From NCBI GenBank assembly GCA_965140775.1, contig OZ223471.1, positions 3,162,001 to 3,226,000 of the forward strand: a stretch of DNA of 64,000 nucleotides, read 5' to 3'. The notes below the pieces were generated by a model. It was not told the origin of the DNA, did not search any database, and worked only from the letters and a program-made list of their open reading frames with translations. The stretch is from UBA6244 sp965140775 (GTDB lineage: Bacteria; Bacteroidota; Bacteroidia; Bacteroidales; F082). A program made the translations under genes and the position numbers. Positions 38,545 to 46,294 of this stretch are shown one piece after another (the first letter of the stretch is position 1; each line of letters starts with the position of its first letter).

Positions 38545-39138
38545 ATGACAGAGGATGGTAAAATAGAAATAGTGATCGCATCATCAGTTTATGGTTATGA
38601 AGATCAACTAAATCAAATCTGCGGCTTATTTGAACAAAAGGGGTATCAACCTATTAGCTCGCATTACAAAACAATGCCTACCGATCCCTCCAAATCTAAT
38701 TTGGAAAATTGTCTGACTGCAGTTGAAAATTGCGATGCGTTTTTTGGTGTACTTCGTCCTTTTTACGGTAGTGGCATAATTGGACACACTTCCATTACCC
38801 ATGAAGAAATGAAGAAGGCCATTGAACTGAAGAAACCAAGATGGTTTGTTGTTCACAGAGATATCAGAGTTGCAAGAGAGCTTTTTAAGCAATATCGTTA
38901 TCTGCCGGACAGGAGTCTTAATCCCGATTTTACATACCAGTCAACCAAATTAATGGACGACATCCGGGTTATTGATATGTATAACGATACCATTCAAAAC
39001 AGCATTCCTGCAGAAGAGCGCGTTGGTCATTGGACAGATGAATTTTTTGATTTGAATGACATTAAAAAAGTCATTCAAACGCAATTTGACAAAAAAGAAA
39101 GAATACTAGACATCATCAATAAAATGAAAATGTTATGA
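38545..39138 (+). CDS. DUF4062-type protein
   Basis: 197 residues. The N-terminus fits the DUF4062 fold, a TIR-related Rossmann-like domain: IEIVIASSVYGYEDQLNQI, then CDAFFGVLRPFYGSG, HTSITHEEMKKAIELKKPRWFVV. The C-terminal 60 residues are helical. DUF4062 domains are found at the N-termini of STAND-type signalling proteins; here it stands alone. The stop overlaps the next gene's start by 4 bp (ATGA), so it probably works with the AlbA_2 protein. Its exact activity is unknown. Confidence 0.78.
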   Translation: MTEDGKIEIVIASSVYGYEDQLNQICGLFEQKGYQPISSHYKTMPTDPSKSNLENCLTAVENCDAFFGVLRPFYGSGIIGHTSITHEEMKKAIELKKPRWFVVHRDIRVARELFKQYRYLPDRSLNPDFTYQSTKLMDDIRVIDMYNDTIQNSIPAEERVGHWTDEFFDLNDIKKVIQTQFDKKERILDIINKMKML

Positions 39139-40619
39139 AAAAGGATGGTGCAAACTATATTAAGGACTTGTTGCAAAAAAATGAATCGGCAACACTGGAG
39201 TTTAAGACTTGTATTGATAAAGACGAAGTGGGTAAAGTAATTTGCTCGTTTCTGAACAGAGATGGTGGTCAATTGGTTATTGGCACGGAAGAAAATCAAA
39301 AAATAATTGGAATAAAAAATGCTGAAAAATCAGCATCTGAGCTCCAAAACTTTTTGATAGAGGAGATTGTGCCGGAACCTGCTGTTTCGGTGGATGTTCA
39401 GACAGTTGAAAAGAAAAATATTCTAGTTGTTTCTGTTTGGCAGGGAACCAATCAACCATACATCTTTAAAGGGGGTATATACTACCGGCGAGGGAGTTCG
39501 ACGGTTCAAGCCGATTCAAAACAACTTGCTGCTTTGATTCACAATGAATCTGAACGCAACCAACGCTGGGAAAGCAAATCAGCCATCGAGGTGGAGGTTG
39601 AAGATATTGATCTGAACGAAGTGCATGAATGTATCAAAGAGGCGAATAGGGCAGGCCGGGAACAAAATTTACCAGACAATCCACTTCGGTTTCTCAGTAA
39701 ATATGGGCTTTATAAAAATGGCGATTTCACAAATGCAGCAGTCGTTATGTTTGGAAAAAATCCAGTTGGGTTTTTCCCTCAGGTACGTATCAGATTATCG
39801 GTATTTAAAACAGATAAATCAGGCGAAAAACTTTTGTACGACAAGATCTTTGACAGCAATTTATTTAAGTCCATCCGCCAAATTACCGATTTTTTTGATA
39901 TCGCCTATGGCGTATCGAGTTCTTTCCAATCTACCAGATGGCAGCGAACCGACAAACCGTCCTTTCCAAGACTGGCTATTCGTGAAGCAATTCTAAACGC
40001 TTTTATTCACAGGGACTATTCGTCTTTTTCGAGTAGCATTGCAATAAATATCTATCCAAACAAGCTTGAAATCAACAGCTTCGGATCCTTTCCTAAAGGT
40101 ATAACTATTAAGTCTTTATCGGGAGATCACCTTTCCGTTCCCGTCAATCCTGATATAGCCCATATCTTCTTCTTGCGAAGCTGGATAGAGAAAATTGGAA
40201 TAGGTACTGTAAAAATGATAGCCCATTGTAAAGAACTTGGGTTTAAACCTCCTGTTTGGAAACTAAAGGACAATAATGTTACTGTTACATTTCCTAATGT
40301 AGTTGTTCCATTTAATTATAATGAGGGAATAAGTGAGGGAATAAGTGAGGGATTAAATAATTTGATTACAAAGGCAATTAATGAGGGAACAAGTGAGGGA
40401 ATAAGTGAGGGATTAGTTAATACATATCTCTCTCTCATTGAAGTCCTACTAAAAAAAGGTAGTTTAAAGGTAACTCAACTTGCAATTGAAATAGGTAAAT
40501 CTGCTAAAACAGTTGAAAGATATGTTGCTTTTTTAAAGGAAATTGGGGCAATCGAATATGAAGGCTCAAAAAAGGCAGGAGGATACAGAGTTAGTGATAC
40601 ACTTTTGAGTAAAGAATGA
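39135..40619 (+). CDS. AlbA_2 (Schlafen-like) ATP-binding protein
   Basis: 494 residues. An N-terminal AlbA_2/Schlafen-core domain (ATLEFKTCIDKDEVGKVICS, then NRDGGQLVIGTEENQKIIGI and YYRRGSSTVQAD) is followed by a GHKL-like HATPase_c_4 region (REAILNAFIHRDYSS, GIGTVKMIAHCKELG). A low-complexity hinge of SEGISEGL repeats then leads to a C-terminal winged helix (KVTQLAIEIGKSAKTVERYV). Such proteins are common in Bacteroidota islands and may bind nucleic acid or act as tRNA/RNA nucleases. The hinge is encoded by 12-bp repeats (40323-40413) whose copy number could vary without a frame change. Confidence 0.82.
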   Translation: MKKDGANYIKDLLQKNESATLEFKTCIDKDEVGKVICSFLNRDGGQLVIGTEENQKIIGIKNAEKSASELQNFLIEEIVPEPAVSVDVQTVEKKNILVVSVWQGTNQPYIFKGGIYYRRGSSTVQADSKQLAALIHNESERNQRWESKSAIEVEVEDIDLNEVHECIKEANRAGREQNLPDNPLRFLSKYGLYKNGDFTNAAVVMFGKNPVGFFPQVRIRLSVFKTDKSGEKLLYDKIFDSNLFKSIRQITDFFDIAYGVSSSFQSTRWQRTDKPSFPRLAIREAILNAFIHRDYSSFSSSIAINIYPNKLEINSFGSFPKGITIKSLSGDHLSVPVNPDIAHIFFLRSWIEKIGIGTVKMIAHCKELGFKPPVWKLKDNNVTVTFPNVVVPFNYNEGISEGISEGLNNLITKAINEGTSEGISEGLVNTYLSLIEVLLKKGSLKVTQLAIEIGKSAKTVERYVAFLKEIGAIEYEGSKKAGGYRVSDTLLSKE

Positions 40620-40808
40620 CCCTCTAAATAAATATTCCAATATGTTGTTTTAAAAGTGTGTAGTAGTAATTAATACAACTACTGATAATGACCACAATAT
40701 AAAATATGATAATACAAAAAGTGGGGAGCTAAATAAAAAAAGAGTGGAGTTAGTTATCATCCGGTGAAATTACTTACACATGATGTCCGGGTATAAAAAG
40801 TGATTAAA

Positions 40809-41264
40809 ATGAAGATTGAATATCTATTGGGAAACGAAAGCTTGTTAACAATGAAGAAAACAGCGTTTCTGTGTAGCCAAAAGATTCCGGCAAGTGCGGT
40901 TTTAAAGTGCTACGATTGGGCAATAGCACAAAAGAAAGCCGGAAACTGTGTCGTTTGTGGTAATCACTCTATAATAGAAAAAGATGTGTTTGAAATCCTC
41001 CTTAAAGGAAAGCAACCCCTGATCCTTATGCTTGCCCGTGGCATGAAAAGCCGTTGGGAGCCCAGGGTTGCAAAAGCCATAAAAGACAACCGGCTGCTGG
41101 TAATAAGCCCATTTGACAAAAAAATAACCAGAACCACCAGAGATACTGCATTTGAACGAAATTCTGAAATAATTAACCTGAGCGACCATGTTTGCATCGG
41201 TTACGCCACCCCTGGCGGCCAATTGGATACCCTGATAAAAGACATAAACTATGAGTTGCTATAA
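40809..41264 (+). CDS. DprA/SLOG-like nucleotide-binding protein
   Basis: 151 residues from the ATG at 40809 (a GTG at 40800 is also in frame). The core fits the DprA/SMF-type Rossmann fold in the SLOG superfamily: TAFLCSQKIPASAVLKCYDW, CVVCGNHSIIEKDVFEILLK, PLILMLARGMKSRW, LLVISPFDKKITRTT and ERNSEIINLSDHVCIGYATPGG. It has no extra DNA-binding domain, so it is not the competence DprA. SLOG proteins in defence loci are thought to sense nucleotide ligands. It lies 14 bp before the AAA+ gene and probably starts this operon; 180 bp of AT-rich DNA precede it. Confidence 0.78.
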   Translation: MKIEYLLGNESLLTMKKTAFLCSQKIPASAVLKCYDWAIAQKKAGNCVVCGNHSIIEKDVFEILLKGKQPLILMLARGMKSRWEPRVAKAIKDNRLLVISPFDKKITRTTRDTAFERNSEIINLSDHVCIGYATPGGQLDTLIKDINYELL

Positions 41265-41278
41265 TCAATATTAAGCAA

Positions 41279-42373
41279 ATGAAAAAGTGGACACTCCCCT
41301 CAAAGCTACATCGCTACGTCTATAAAAAAGACATCGATAAAGCACTTGGCTTCCTAAGTAAAATAACATCCATCAACGAAACCGGTTTATTTAAAGAATA
41401 TGACGAAGCCTACCTCCGCTTTGCCGGAGCCTTCAGAGTACAATTATTAATGGAATGGGGATATTACCGTGAAGCATTGGCCTGGGCCTGTTTGGAGGCA
41501 GAACTCTATCCGGATAATGTACGTGCTGTAATATTCAAGGAAAGCTTGAAAAACAAAATCCACAACCTTCCTTCTGAAATACCTCAGCCCGCTGCCAAGA
41601 AAGATACAGACGGATGGCCTGGTGTTGCCGGAATGAGAGAAATCAAAGCCGTCATCGAACAAGACATCATCATTCCCTTTACCAACCCCGATCTATACAA
41701 AAAATACAAGGTAGCCATGCCCAATGGTTATTTGTTTTATGGCCCTCCCGGATGCGGTAAAACATTTATTGCAAACAGCCTGGCTAAAAAACTGGGTTAC
41801 CATTTCATTAGCATAACACCTGCTGACCTTGGAAGTACCTATGTGCATGGTACACAGTTAGAGATTAAAAAGGTATTTGATGAAGCCAAAGAACATGCTC
41901 CCTGCTTACTGTTCTTCGACGAATTTGAATCCATTGCCCCCAGCCGGAATTCCGACGACATTTCGTTTCACTATAAATCCGAAGTAAACGAACTCCTCAC
42001 GCAGCTCAACAACATATCTAAATCCAATATCTTGTTCATTGCAGCAACCAACTACATAAAAAATATTGACACCACCATTCTCCGTCCCGGCAGAATCGAC
42101 AAATCCATTTTCATTGGGCCACCCGACTTTGAATCACGCATCGAATCCTATCGCTTACAAATGCAAGACCGACCAGTAAGCAAAATCAACTACGAATACA
42201 TCTCCGAAATGTCAGAATACTTCACCCATGCCGACATCGAACTGGTATGTAACGAAGCCACCAAATTGGCCATATCGAAGAAATCACTTATTGATACCAA
42301 CCTGCTAGGCTCAATTGTGCATAATTATCAACCCCAACTTGATGATGAGAAATTAAATGAATATCTGCTATGA
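41279..42373 (+). CDS. Classic AAA+ ATPase (VCP/spastin-like)
   Basis: 364 residues. Residues about 10-90 are helical, TPR-like (YDEAYLRFAGAFRVQLLMEWGY). The AAA module then starts at GVAGMREIKAVIEQDIIIPF, with Walker A LFYGPPGCGKT (about 155), Walker B CLLFFDEFESI (about 216), sensor 1 IAATN and the arginine-finger segment ILRPGRIDKSIF. Such ATPases remodel proteins as hexamers. It overlaps the next gene by 4 bp (ATGA), so SLOG, AAA+, unknown and SIR2 genes form a tight operon. The role in this operon is unknown; a remodelling or sensing step is inferred. Confidence 0.9.
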   Translation: MKKWTLPSKLHRYVYKKDIDKALGFLSKITSINETGLFKEYDEAYLRFAGAFRVQLLMEWGYYREALAWACLEAELYPDNVRAVIFKESLKNKIHNLPSEIPQPAAKKDTDGWPGVAGMREIKAVIEQDIIIPFTNPDLYKKYKVAMPNGYLFYGPPGCGKTFIANSLAKKLGYHFISITPADLGSTYVHGTQLEIKKVFDEAKEHAPCLLFFDEFESIAPSRNSDDISFHYKSEVNELLTQLNNISKSNILFIAATNYIKNIDTTILRPGRIDKSIFIGPPDFESRIESYRLQMQDRPVSKINYEYISEMSEYFTHADIELVCNEATKLAISKKSLIDTNLLGSIVHNYQPQLDDEKLNEYLL

Positions 42374-43002
42374 AAAACCTTGAAGTTACCTATCAAAATG
42401 GGCAATTAATATTGGCTCAAAACAAAAAACAAATCCATCTGGTTCCCGGCAAAAAGTACTATATCAATGGTGATGATGATGCGTTTCTTGAACATGGCTA
42501 CCTGGAGGAAAAGAATAAAATCCGGAATGAACAAGAAATGCTTGGCTATATAAATAAGCAATATGGTAATTTTATTTGTGAGCGAATATTGAAAGCAGGC
42601 ACCAAACTGTATTTCAGAATAGGGCTTGGCAGAAAAACTCATGAAGACAAAACGAACGAATATCTGTTTGATGCAATTCTGCTTGAAGACCTATACATCC
42701 GATCACAAGAAGGAACAACATGGCGACTTTGTGAGTGCCTCTGCAAAACAGGTGAATACAGAGATGACAAACTCCCTTTTACTCACACAATCACCGGCAA
42801 TTCTTTAAGCAATCTATTCTCCAACGTAGTAACACACTACTTCTCATACAAACGTGCCACAACGTGTAATGCATTCAATACATTCGCTTTAGCGCCAGTA
42901 GCAGGAAATGTAAGTCTAAGTTGGATTAAGCGCAACGACACGGTTTTTATAGAAAATATCAGGAATGATGTTGCAAGACATTTTAATGAGAAACAGAAAT
43001 AG
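42370..43002 (+). CDS. Unknown protein between AAA+ and SIR2 genes
   Basis: 210 residues, not recognised. It starts MKNLEVTYQNGQLILAQNKK and appears beta-rich in the first third (LVPGKKYYINGDDDAF), then helical. It has several Cys (LCECLCKTGEY) but no zinc-finger spacing. No signal peptide or membrane helix is present. The ATGA overlap with the AAA+ gene and the 6-bp gap to the SIR2 gene show it belongs to the operon. It could be a substrate, adaptor or inhibitor of the ATPase. Confidence 0.75.
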   Translation: MKNLEVTYQNGQLILAQNKKQIHLVPGKKYYINGDDDAFLEHGYLEEKNKIRNEQEMLGYINKQYGNFICERILKAGTKLYFRIGLGRKTHEDKTNEYLFDAILLEDLYIRSQEGTTWRLCECLCKTGEYRDDKLPFTHTITGNSLSNLFSNVVTHYFSYKRATTCNAFNTFALAPVAGNVSLSWIKRNDTVFIENIRNDVARHFNEKQK

Positions 43003-43008
43003 ACAGTC

Positions 43009-44079
43009 ATGAAAAAGTCATCAACAGGTCAAAAAGCAATATTATTAGGAAACGGTATAAACTATTTGGGAGCCGATAGTATTGGCTGGGGAGATATTCT
43101 TGAAAACTTAAAGAAATCGCCAGAAATTAATCAGATAAATACTGAAATTCAAAAAGTTGATTTAAAAAACCCTCTCAAGCCTTTTCCTTTGGCGTATGAA
43201 GAAATTCTAAATATTTTAAGTCAAGATTCGACGATAGACATTGACAGATTGCTAAAACAAAGTATCGTTTCAAATATTAGTAACCAACTGATTAAAAAAA
43301 AGGGATTTAACAAATACCATTCTGCTATACTAAATACTAACATTAAACATATCCTGACTACAAATTATGATTATGGTCTTGAATTGAGCAACATTGAAAA
43401 CTTTCAAAATGAAAAAAAAGAATACTCAATCAATAATTTTGAAATAAAGAAGAATAATCATAGAGGTTATATTCTCCCTTCTGATCAATATATCTGGCAT
43501 ATTCATGGCGAACTTTCTGACAATCGATCTCACACCAAATCACCAAACGAATATGCTGAACAATCAATCCTGATTGGCAACGAATATTATGGCATAACCA
43601 TTAAAAATATTGAGCAATATATAAGTGGAAAGGAAAAATCGAAACATGCAAAATCTTTAGTCAAAAGGATAAGTAATAACGATCCTGTGTCCTCATGGAT
43701 AGAATTATTCTTTACACACGACATTTATTTTATTGGTTTGGGGTTAGATTTTGTTGAGCAGGATATCTGGTGGCTTCTTAATTTTAGAGCCAATGCAAAG
43801 AAAAGATTCCTTGCCAAAGGAATAGAAATTAATAACAAACTGACATACCTATATGCTAATATTGAGAAAACTAAAATAGATTTGATACGAGAAATAAAAA
43901 CTGGCACACAGGAATCAGCGGAAATCAGCATTACTGAATGGCTAAAAGATCAAATCGTATATAAAAATAACAAAGCAAAAGCTGAAGTTATGAAAGCAAT
44001 GGGTGTAATCAACGAACCGATTTCATGCAACTCATATAATGAGTTTTTCGATAAAGTAATTAGTGATTATTTAATTTGA
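43009..44079 (+). CDS. SIR2-like (NADase-type) protein
   Basis: 356 residues. SIR2-fold motifs: AILLGNGINYLG (about 10-21), HILTTNYDYGLEL (about 117), and YIWHIHGELSDNR (about 163) with the catalytic-type His, then SSWIELFFTHDIYFIGLGLDF (about 230-245). This pattern fits SIR2_2-type effectors, which deplete NAD+ in several anti-phage systems (for example Thoeris ThsA, DSR and AVAST variants). The C-terminal ~70 residues are helical. It is the last gene of the SLOG-AAA+-unknown operon and the most likely effector. NADase activity is inferred, not shown. Confidence 0.85.
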   Translation: MKKSSTGQKAILLGNGINYLGADSIGWGDILENLKKSPEINQINTEIQKVDLKNPLKPFPLAYEEILNILSQDSTIDIDRLLKQSIVSNISNQLIKKKGFNKYHSAILNTNIKHILTTNYDYGLELSNIENFQNEKKEYSINNFEIKKNNHRGYILPSDQYIWHIHGELSDNRSHTKSPNEYAEQSILIGNEYYGITIKNIEQYISGKEKSKHAKSLVKRISNNDPVSSWIELFFTHDIYFIGLGLDFVEQDIWWLLNFRANAKKRFLAKGIEINNKLTYLYANIEKTKIDLIREIKTGTQESAEISITEWLKDQIVYKNNKAKAEVMKAMGVINEPISCNSYNEFFDKVISDYLI

Positions 44080-44107
44080 TTTAAGTCACCATAAAATAGA
44101 CCTTGTA

Positions 44108-44488
44108 ATGGAACTACAACAACTCGACCACATCAAAAACGCCCGCGAAAAATACAAACCCGAAAAAACATCCTGCTTGTTTATCGCCGAAGCGCCACCC
44201 TCCGATCCTGATCGCTTTTTCTATTTTGAAGAGGTTAGGGAGCAGAATTCTCTATATCTGGAGAACCACTAGAAAGAAATCAAAAAAAATGGTTACGTTG
44301 TCCTTCGAGGAAAGTCGCTGATTGACTACAAATTAGTATATTCAAAAACCTTTGGTAACGAAACGGATTTCGTTACCAAATCTACCGTGCTTGGTGTTTT
44401 CAATTTCAGAGCTGTAAAAACAAATCACTTGTGGAGAAATGAAGGATCAATAAATATCTTGAATCTGCTAAATAAACCGGAAGCATGA
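44108..44488 (+). pseudogene. Remnant ORF with in-frame amber stop
   Basis: From the ATG at 44108 the frame reads MELQQLDHIKNAREKYKPEK, then SCLFIAEAPPSDPDRFFYFE, which looks like the start of a uracil-DNA-glycosylase-like family. It stops at TAG (44270-44272) after 54 codons. The same frame then stays open for 71 more codons (KEIKKNGYVVLRGKSL..INILNLLNKPEA) to a TGA that overlaps the next ATG. The two halves may be the fused ends of one or two genes after an internal deletion. The end is still coupled to the Nmad3-like gene (ATGA). Confidence 0.65.
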
Positions 44489-45288
44489 GCAAAATAATCC
44501 TCAGCCGCAAAGGCTATGATGATCAATATGGAGGCAAACCTTCAGTTATATTACCTGATGGCACGATGCTTTCATTTCCAATACCTATTATGGGTAAAGA
44601 AGATGAAAAAGGATTGATGTCAGACGAACTTACTTTTGGGAATAAGCGTCTTTCAGACTATTTCATTGAATTGGGTCATAAACGCACCAATCTTCAACAC
44701 CATGTTGATCCGGATATCTATGGCTTGGCGGGCTCTTGGCCAATGGGCGCATTCGGTCAATCCGGAGCAGCACTATCTCATTTAAGTAACGAGGAAGTTA
44801 GAAAAGGAGATGTTTTCCTCTTTTTCGGTACATTTTGTTTTACCTACAGTGAGCATGGCAAACTCCATTATGAGCATATGTATCCGTTTCATGCTATTTT
44901 TGGATACCTGGTTGTCGATGAGATAGTAACAATAAATAAAGATAGCACCAACCTAAGCTATGAATGGCTGGAATCACACCCACATTTCCAGAATAGAAGT
45001 ATTGGCGAGTATGCTAAAAATAACGCCATTTATATTGGACGCGATTTTGGGCATTTCACTTATAGTCCGGTTTTACAACTAACCAAACCAGGATATCACA
45101 AATCCTACTGGCAACTTCCACTTGAATTTAAAGGCGTTAAATTATCCTACCATAATCCATCAGAACAACGTGTCAACGGTACTTTTATCGAATTCTCAAG
45201 TGTAGCCAAAGGACAGGAATTTGTGTTTGAAAGGTCAGGCAATATGGACCAATGGATTGGCGAGGTGTTAAAACACAAGATAGGATGA
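44485..45288 (+). CDS. Nmad3-like nucleotide-modification protein
   Basis: 267 residues. The start SKIILSRKGYDDQYGGKPSVILPDG is characteristic of the Nmad3 family (nucleotide modification associated domain 3), followed by DPDIYGLAGSWPMGAFGQSGAA and RKGDVFLFFGTFCFTY, HMYPFHAIFGYLVVDEI. Nmad proteins were named for linkage to modified-base systems in phages and bacteria; their exact reaction is unknown. The ATG overlaps the TGA of the upstream remnant, so it was part of an operon that has partly decayed. In this island it may relate to DNA modification or sensing of modified phage DNA. Confidence 0.75.
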   Translation: MSKIILSRKGYDDQYGGKPSVILPDGTMLSFPIPIMGKEDEKGLMSDELTFGNKRLSDYFIELGHKRTNLQHHVDPDIYGLAGSWPMGAFGQSGAALSHLSNEEVRKGDVFLFFGTFCFTYSEHGKLHYEHMYPFHAIFGYLVVDEIVTINKDSTNLSYEWLESHPHFQNRSIGEYAKNNAIYIGRDFGHFTYSPVLQLTKPGYHKSYWQLPLEFKGVKLSYHNPSEQRVNGTFIEFSSVAKGQEFVFERSGNMDQWIGEVLKHKIG

Positions 45289-45305
45289 TAAACAGAAAGT
45301 AATAA

Positions 45306-45515
45306 ATGAGTCCATTTGATCTTGAAATCACACAAGTTTATATGGAAAATATGCCCGTATGGGTGGCACACTTTGGCCGGTATATCCACTCGCACATTGT
45401 AACCCAGGGGATTCACAAGTGTGCTATTGCAGGAATCCCGGGTAAACATGCATGGTACCATGAGAGCCAGATGAAAAGACTTCCCTGGCTCCATAGATTG
45501 TGGAGGGTGTTATAG
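45306..45515 (+). CDS. Small hypothetical ORF
   Basis: 69 codons, 17 bp after the Nmad3-like gene on the same strand, starting MSPFDLEITQVYMENMPVWV. No family is recognised and coding status is uncertain. It overlaps the next small ORF by 16 bp in another frame. Together they could be a frameshifted single gene. Confidence 0.35.
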   Translation: MSPFDLEITQVYMENMPVWVAHFGRYIHSHIVTQGIHKCAIAGIPGKHAWYHESQMKRLPWLHRLWRVL

Positions 45516-45712
45516 AAGAAAATAAGCGTAAGGAGGAGTTAATAGAGGAGGTGCAGAAATGCACCCCTCCAAACTTCCATGTTATGTGGTGGCCACCTAT
45601 CAAGAATTCCGGTAGATACAGGAATCAACGTTGGGAATGGGATGTCTTTGAACTGTGGAAAAGGGATGTTGAGACACTTGAGTTGATATACTTAAAGTGC
45701 CAAGGGGAGTAG
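45500..45712 (+). CDS. Small hypothetical ORF, repeated C-terminus
   Basis: 70 codons (MEGVIEENKRKEELIEEVQK, then a Trp-rich middle with MWWPPIKNSGRYRNQRWEWD). The last codons and following ~60 bp resemble 47860-47973, where a remnant of a similar C-terminus (REIETLELN) is found. That recurrence supports it being a real, mobile or duplicated gene. Function unknown. Confidence 0.4.
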   Translation: MEGVIEENKRKEELIEEVQKCTPPNFHVMWWPPIKNSGRYRNQRWEWDVFELWKRDVETLELIYLKCQGE

Positions 45713-45768
45713 TTTCGTGTTCCCATGCCAGACACTTTTGGGCTCGACTGAGTCTTAAATTCTATTAT

Positions 45769-45777
45769 GTTAGAGCC
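45769..45777. repeat. Cassette-like left boundary (GTTAGAGCC)
   Basis: GTTAGAGCC(A) is the exact complement of TGGCTCTAAC at 47595-47604. The pair encloses the ATPase-nuclease operon. In integrons the first bases of a cassette pair with the start of its own attC site in just this way. Confidence 0.5.
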
Positions 45778-45790
45778 AGTAAATTAATTC

Positions 45791-46294
45791 CTATCTTATA
45801 TTTATCTCAGAATTTATGTCAAGTCTAAAACCATTTGATTCATTAAAGAATCTTTTCGATAATTCGTTATCTATAGTTTTGAAATTTGGGTGCCTTTTAT
45901 TACAAGCAAAAGCCTTCTTATATTTAATTTGCGTAATATTATGACTTTCAGTTATTAATCTTATGGTATTTTTCAGTTGTCCAATAGCAACTGGAATCCA
46001 ACCTCCTGTGCTTTGTTTTTTTAACTCAATAAGGTAAAGATTATTTGTAAACATAAGCATTCCGTCACAAGTGCTTTCTAAATCATTTGTTTGCGGTTTA
46101 AATATTTGAATACAATTATCTATTGGGGTGAAGACGATGGCTTTACTATTTTTATTGGAAACTGTTGCAATCCATTTTTCTTCGTCTTTGATATCAGTGT
46201 AGGCTTTAGTCCCATCTTGGTCGTCACAAATTCCAAAAGTTGTATTTTCCCTTGCAGCCTCTTTGCACGGCGATTTTAAAAAATCTACACTCAT
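45791..46294 (-). CDS. Putative PD-(D/E)xK nuclease partner of ATPase
   Basis: 167 residues. STCDGMLMFTNNLYLIELKKQ (about 77-97) has the D-x(n)-E-x-K layout of restriction-type nucleases, and QLKNTIRLI follows. Its start overlaps the ATPase stop by 4 bp (ATGA), so the two proteins are made together. An ATPase with a small nuclease recalls two-gene abortive defence systems such as Septu or PARIS, but the nuclease is neither an HNH nor a TOPRIM protein by eye. The target is unknown. Confidence 0.7.
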   Translation of the reverse strand: MSVDFLKSPCKEAARENTTFGICDDQDGTKAYTDIKDEEKWIATVSNKNSKAIVFTPIDNCIQIFKPQTNDLESTCDGMLMFTNNLYLIELKKQSTGGWIPVAIGQLKNTIRLITESHNITQIKYKKAFACNKRHPNFKTIDNELSKRFFNESNGFRLDINSEINIR

